Position numbers and translations under genes: made by a program
Source: JAWLDB01 sp041686915
GTDB taxonomy: Bacteria; Bacillota; UBA994; UBA5500
Reading direction: 5' to 3'
Length of the DNA stretch: 7,387 bases
NCBI GenBank assembly: GCA_041686915.1
Contig: JAWLDB010000139.1
Span: forward strand, 1 to 7,387
Shown: positions 5,852-7,387 of the stretch, in pieces
Position numbering within the stretch: the first letter of the stretch is position 1
Layout: each line of letters opens with the position of its first letter
Notes under the pieces: model-generated
Told to the model about the DNA's origin: nothing
The model's database searches: none
Seen by the model: only the letters and a program-made list of their open reading frames with translations

Positions 5852-7282
5852 GTGAGAGAACAACCGACAGATCATTCCCGTATAATAGACAATATCTTTC
5901 GTCACAGCAAGAGAGAAGAGTTCAACGGAACACATCAAGCAACCCAGATTGACGATGCCGGCGTCCCCGCAATTACCCTGAAGGCATCAAGTGATCGCTA
6001 TCCAGCGTCTGGCACCTATACGTCGCAGGTGATTGAAAGCCCGCCCTTCAGGCAGCTGGTCATGTCCTGGAATGCGGATACGCCGGCCAATACCTATGTA
6101 GAGATCGAGGCCCGTGTCTTGCGCACAGACCTGCTTTGGTCCGGCTGGCACTGCTGGGGTACGTGGGGAAGGACCGTAGTATGCTCGTCAGCAAACTCGT
6201 CAGATGATGTCGCCAAGCTGGATACAGATACCCTCACAGTGCAGCCGGATGGCGTGGAAGCTGTTGCATTGCAGTACCGGGTTAACCTGTACAGCGATGA
6301 TCCGGCTGAGACGCCCAACGTGCGATTAATAGCAGGAACTATCGCCAATGACATCCCAGGTAGGCGTCTGACCAGAGCGTACAACCCTGTTGACGTTCCC
6401 CCGGCAGCATCGATTGAACTACCCGTGCCTCAGTACTCACAGTACAAGCGAGACCCACAATTTGCACACGGGATCTGCAGCCCTACCTGTCTAACTATGG
6501 CCATGGAGTTCTACGGCAAACCTATTCTGGTTGAAGAAGTGGTGCGTGCAGCCTGGGATGATGCCTACGCTGGCTATGGCAACTGGTCATTCAACGCAGC
6601 AGTGGCCGGTAGTTATGGGTTTGCAGCATATGTTGCTTATTTCTGGGGACAGGATGATGCCGCTACGCTGGACAGGGTTCGTCAGGCGCTGGCCGCAGGT
6701 AAGCCGCTAATTACTAGCGTGCGATATCGTAACAGCGAGACGGTGGAGCGCAAGTTACCTGTACTGGATGGCGCACCGATCGCTAAGACAGCAGGGCACC
6801 TGGTACTAGTCCGCGGGATAACCGAGCGGGACGGGGAAGCCTACTTGATTGTTAACGACCCTGCAGCTCCAGGCGACGATACCGTGAGGCGGGAGTATAG
6901 AGCCGACCAGTTCCTTGCAGCTTGGACGAGGCGCGTGGCGTATGTCATTGAACCGGTTGGCTCAGATAGCGTTACTGCATGCGTGCCGGAACACCAACCT
7001 GCCTATTTCAAACCCACCGGCAGAGTTCGAGATAACGATGGATTAGAAGAAGTCGAGTATGCGTTGCAGGACGAGAACGATGAGGCTATCAGCCTGAGCA
7101 ACAAGGGCAGCAAGCACCATATCTGCATTCTCTGTCGTAAGCCGGACGAACCGCTTCAGTACATTGCACCTTTGTCTGAGGATACAATCTGGTTCACACG
7201 CGAATTTGTCGCGCAGGGTTACGAGCTCACCGTCCTCTACAACGCTGGGAAGGTATATCAGGCACGTTTGGCATCGCTGTAG
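5852..7282 (+). CDS. C39-like cysteine peptidase with N-terminal beta-rich and C-terminal HHxCxxC domains
   Basis: This 476-residue protein has a central papain-fold C39-like domain (about 187-366). The likely catalytic triad is Cys209 in GICSPTCLTMAMEFYG, His316 in AGHLVLVRGI and Asp336 in YLIVNDPAAPGDD. The usual CGPT is CSPT here. Residues 50-165 look beta-rich (GTYTSQVIESPPFRQLVMSWN, YVEIEARV) and may be a binding domain. Residues about 380-476 form a tail I do not recognise, with HHICILC (His422, His423, Cys425, Cys428) as a possible metal or redox site. There is no signal peptide, membrane segment or ABC transporter domain, so it is not a bacteriocin-exporter C39 peptidase as such. The start is GTG with AGGTGAT (5840-5846) 5 bases upstream. 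It sits 75 bases after glpK, behind a palindrome, so it may have its own promoter, though I see no convincing one. The substrate is unknown. Confidence 0.75.
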   Translation: MREQPTDHSRIIDNIFRHSKREEFNGTHQATQIDDAGVPAITLKASSDRYPASGTYTSQVIESPPFRQLVMSWNADTPANTYVEIEARVLRTDLLWSGWHCWGTWGRTVVCSSANSSDDVAKLDTDTLTVQPDGVEAVALQYRVNLYSDDPAETPNVRLIAGTIANDIPGRRLTRAYNPVDVPPAASIELPVPQYSQYKRDPQFAHGICSPTCLTMAMEFYGKPILVEEVVRAAWDDAYAGYGNWSFNAAVAGSYGFAAYVAYFWGQDDAATLDRVRQALAAGKPLITSVRYRNSETVERKLPVLDGAPIAKTAGHLVLVRGITERDGEAYLIVNDPAAPGDDTVRREYRADQFLAAWTRRVAYVIEPVGSDSVTACVPEHQPAYFKPTGRVRDNDGLEEVEYALQDENDEAISLSNKGSKHHICILCRKPDEPLQYIAPLSEDTIWFTREFVAQGYELTVLYNAGKVYQARLASL

Positions 7283-7357
7283 CATCTCCTCCCACGCTGA
7301 GGAAGCGAAACTCTTTAGCTTGTCGCCCGTAGTATTTGGTAATAGGGGGTGGCTACG
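7283..7357. other. Intergenic spacer after the C39-like gene
   Basis: This 75-base gap has no clear terminator. The only inverted repeat I see is CGCT-GAGGA-AGCG near 7294-7306, which is too short to be convincing. AGGGGGTG at 7344-7351 is the Shine-Dalgarno site of the next gene. Confidence 0.4.
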
Positions 7358-7387
7358 ATGGCAGATTTCGATCGTGAACAATGGGAG
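7358..7387 (+). CDS. Start of a further gene (first 10 codons, unidentified)
   Basis: ATG 7358 opens a frame reading MADFDREQWE that runs off the window end. It is called because AGGGGGTG lies 6 bases upstream, a good Shine-Dalgarno site, and because it follows an evident gene end on the same strand. Ten residues are not enough to name a family. It may be co-transcribed with the C39-like gene. Confidence 0.6.
   Translation, partial: MADFDREQWE

Noticed and set aside
5474..5938. Minus-strand open frames across the glpK end and the following gap
   Set aside because: They run antisense through conserved glycerol kinase sequence and through the palindrome, with no credible start signals or family features.
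6470..6960. Bacteriocin-processing C39 exporter
   Set aside because: The protein has no membrane segments or ABC ATPase domain, and no double-glycine leader peptide gene is visible nearby.

Overview
The window looks like a chromosomal stretch from an anaerobic member of the Bacillota (Firmicutes), most likely Clostridia-like. The reasons are strong purine-rich Shine-Dalgarno sites, several GTG starts, a ymfF/ymfH pair (the EF-P 5-aminopentanol-associated M16 proteins known from Bacillus subtilis and relatives), a DUF2161 gene, and GGGGAC/GTCCCC palindromes of the kind scattered through many such genomes. Genus cannot be set from the sequence alone. I see no CRISPR array, tRNA, rRNA, transposase or phage gene.

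Layout. Positions 1-68 may hold the last codons of an upstream gene. A strong extended -10 promoter (65-94) then drives a DUF2161 gene (124-840), a predicted PD-(D/E)XK-fold protein. Facing it is an FMN nitroreductase on the minus strand (899-1471). The 58 bases between these convergent genes are filled by a very long perfect palindrome plus a second small hairpin. A 224-base divergent spacer separates the nitroreductase from a plus-strand run of ymfF (1696-2979), ymfH (2972-4264, overlapping by 8 bases) and glpK (4286-5776, 21 bases downstream). This run is probably one transcription unit. A second palindrome sits exactly at the end of glpK. Then come a GTG-started gene for a C39-like cysteine peptidase with extra N- and C-terminal domains (5852-7282) and the first 10 codons of another gene (7358 onward).

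How the genes fit together. YmfF and YmfH look like the two halves of an M16 peptidase heterodimer. YmfH carries the zinc site (HFLEH plus a downstream Glu). YmfF lacks it but has the Arg/Tyr-type segment of the partner subunit. Glycerol kinase makes sn-glycerol 3-phosphate and has an intact active site, but it lacks the histidine that HPr phosphorylates in enterococcal-type enzymes. The remaining genes are single metabolic or hypothetical functions with no evident joint pathway.

I found no convincing new multi-gene system. The observations most worth a second look are the two palindromes, each of which supplies the stop codon of the gene before it, and the unusual architecture of the C39-like protein with its HHxCxxC motif.
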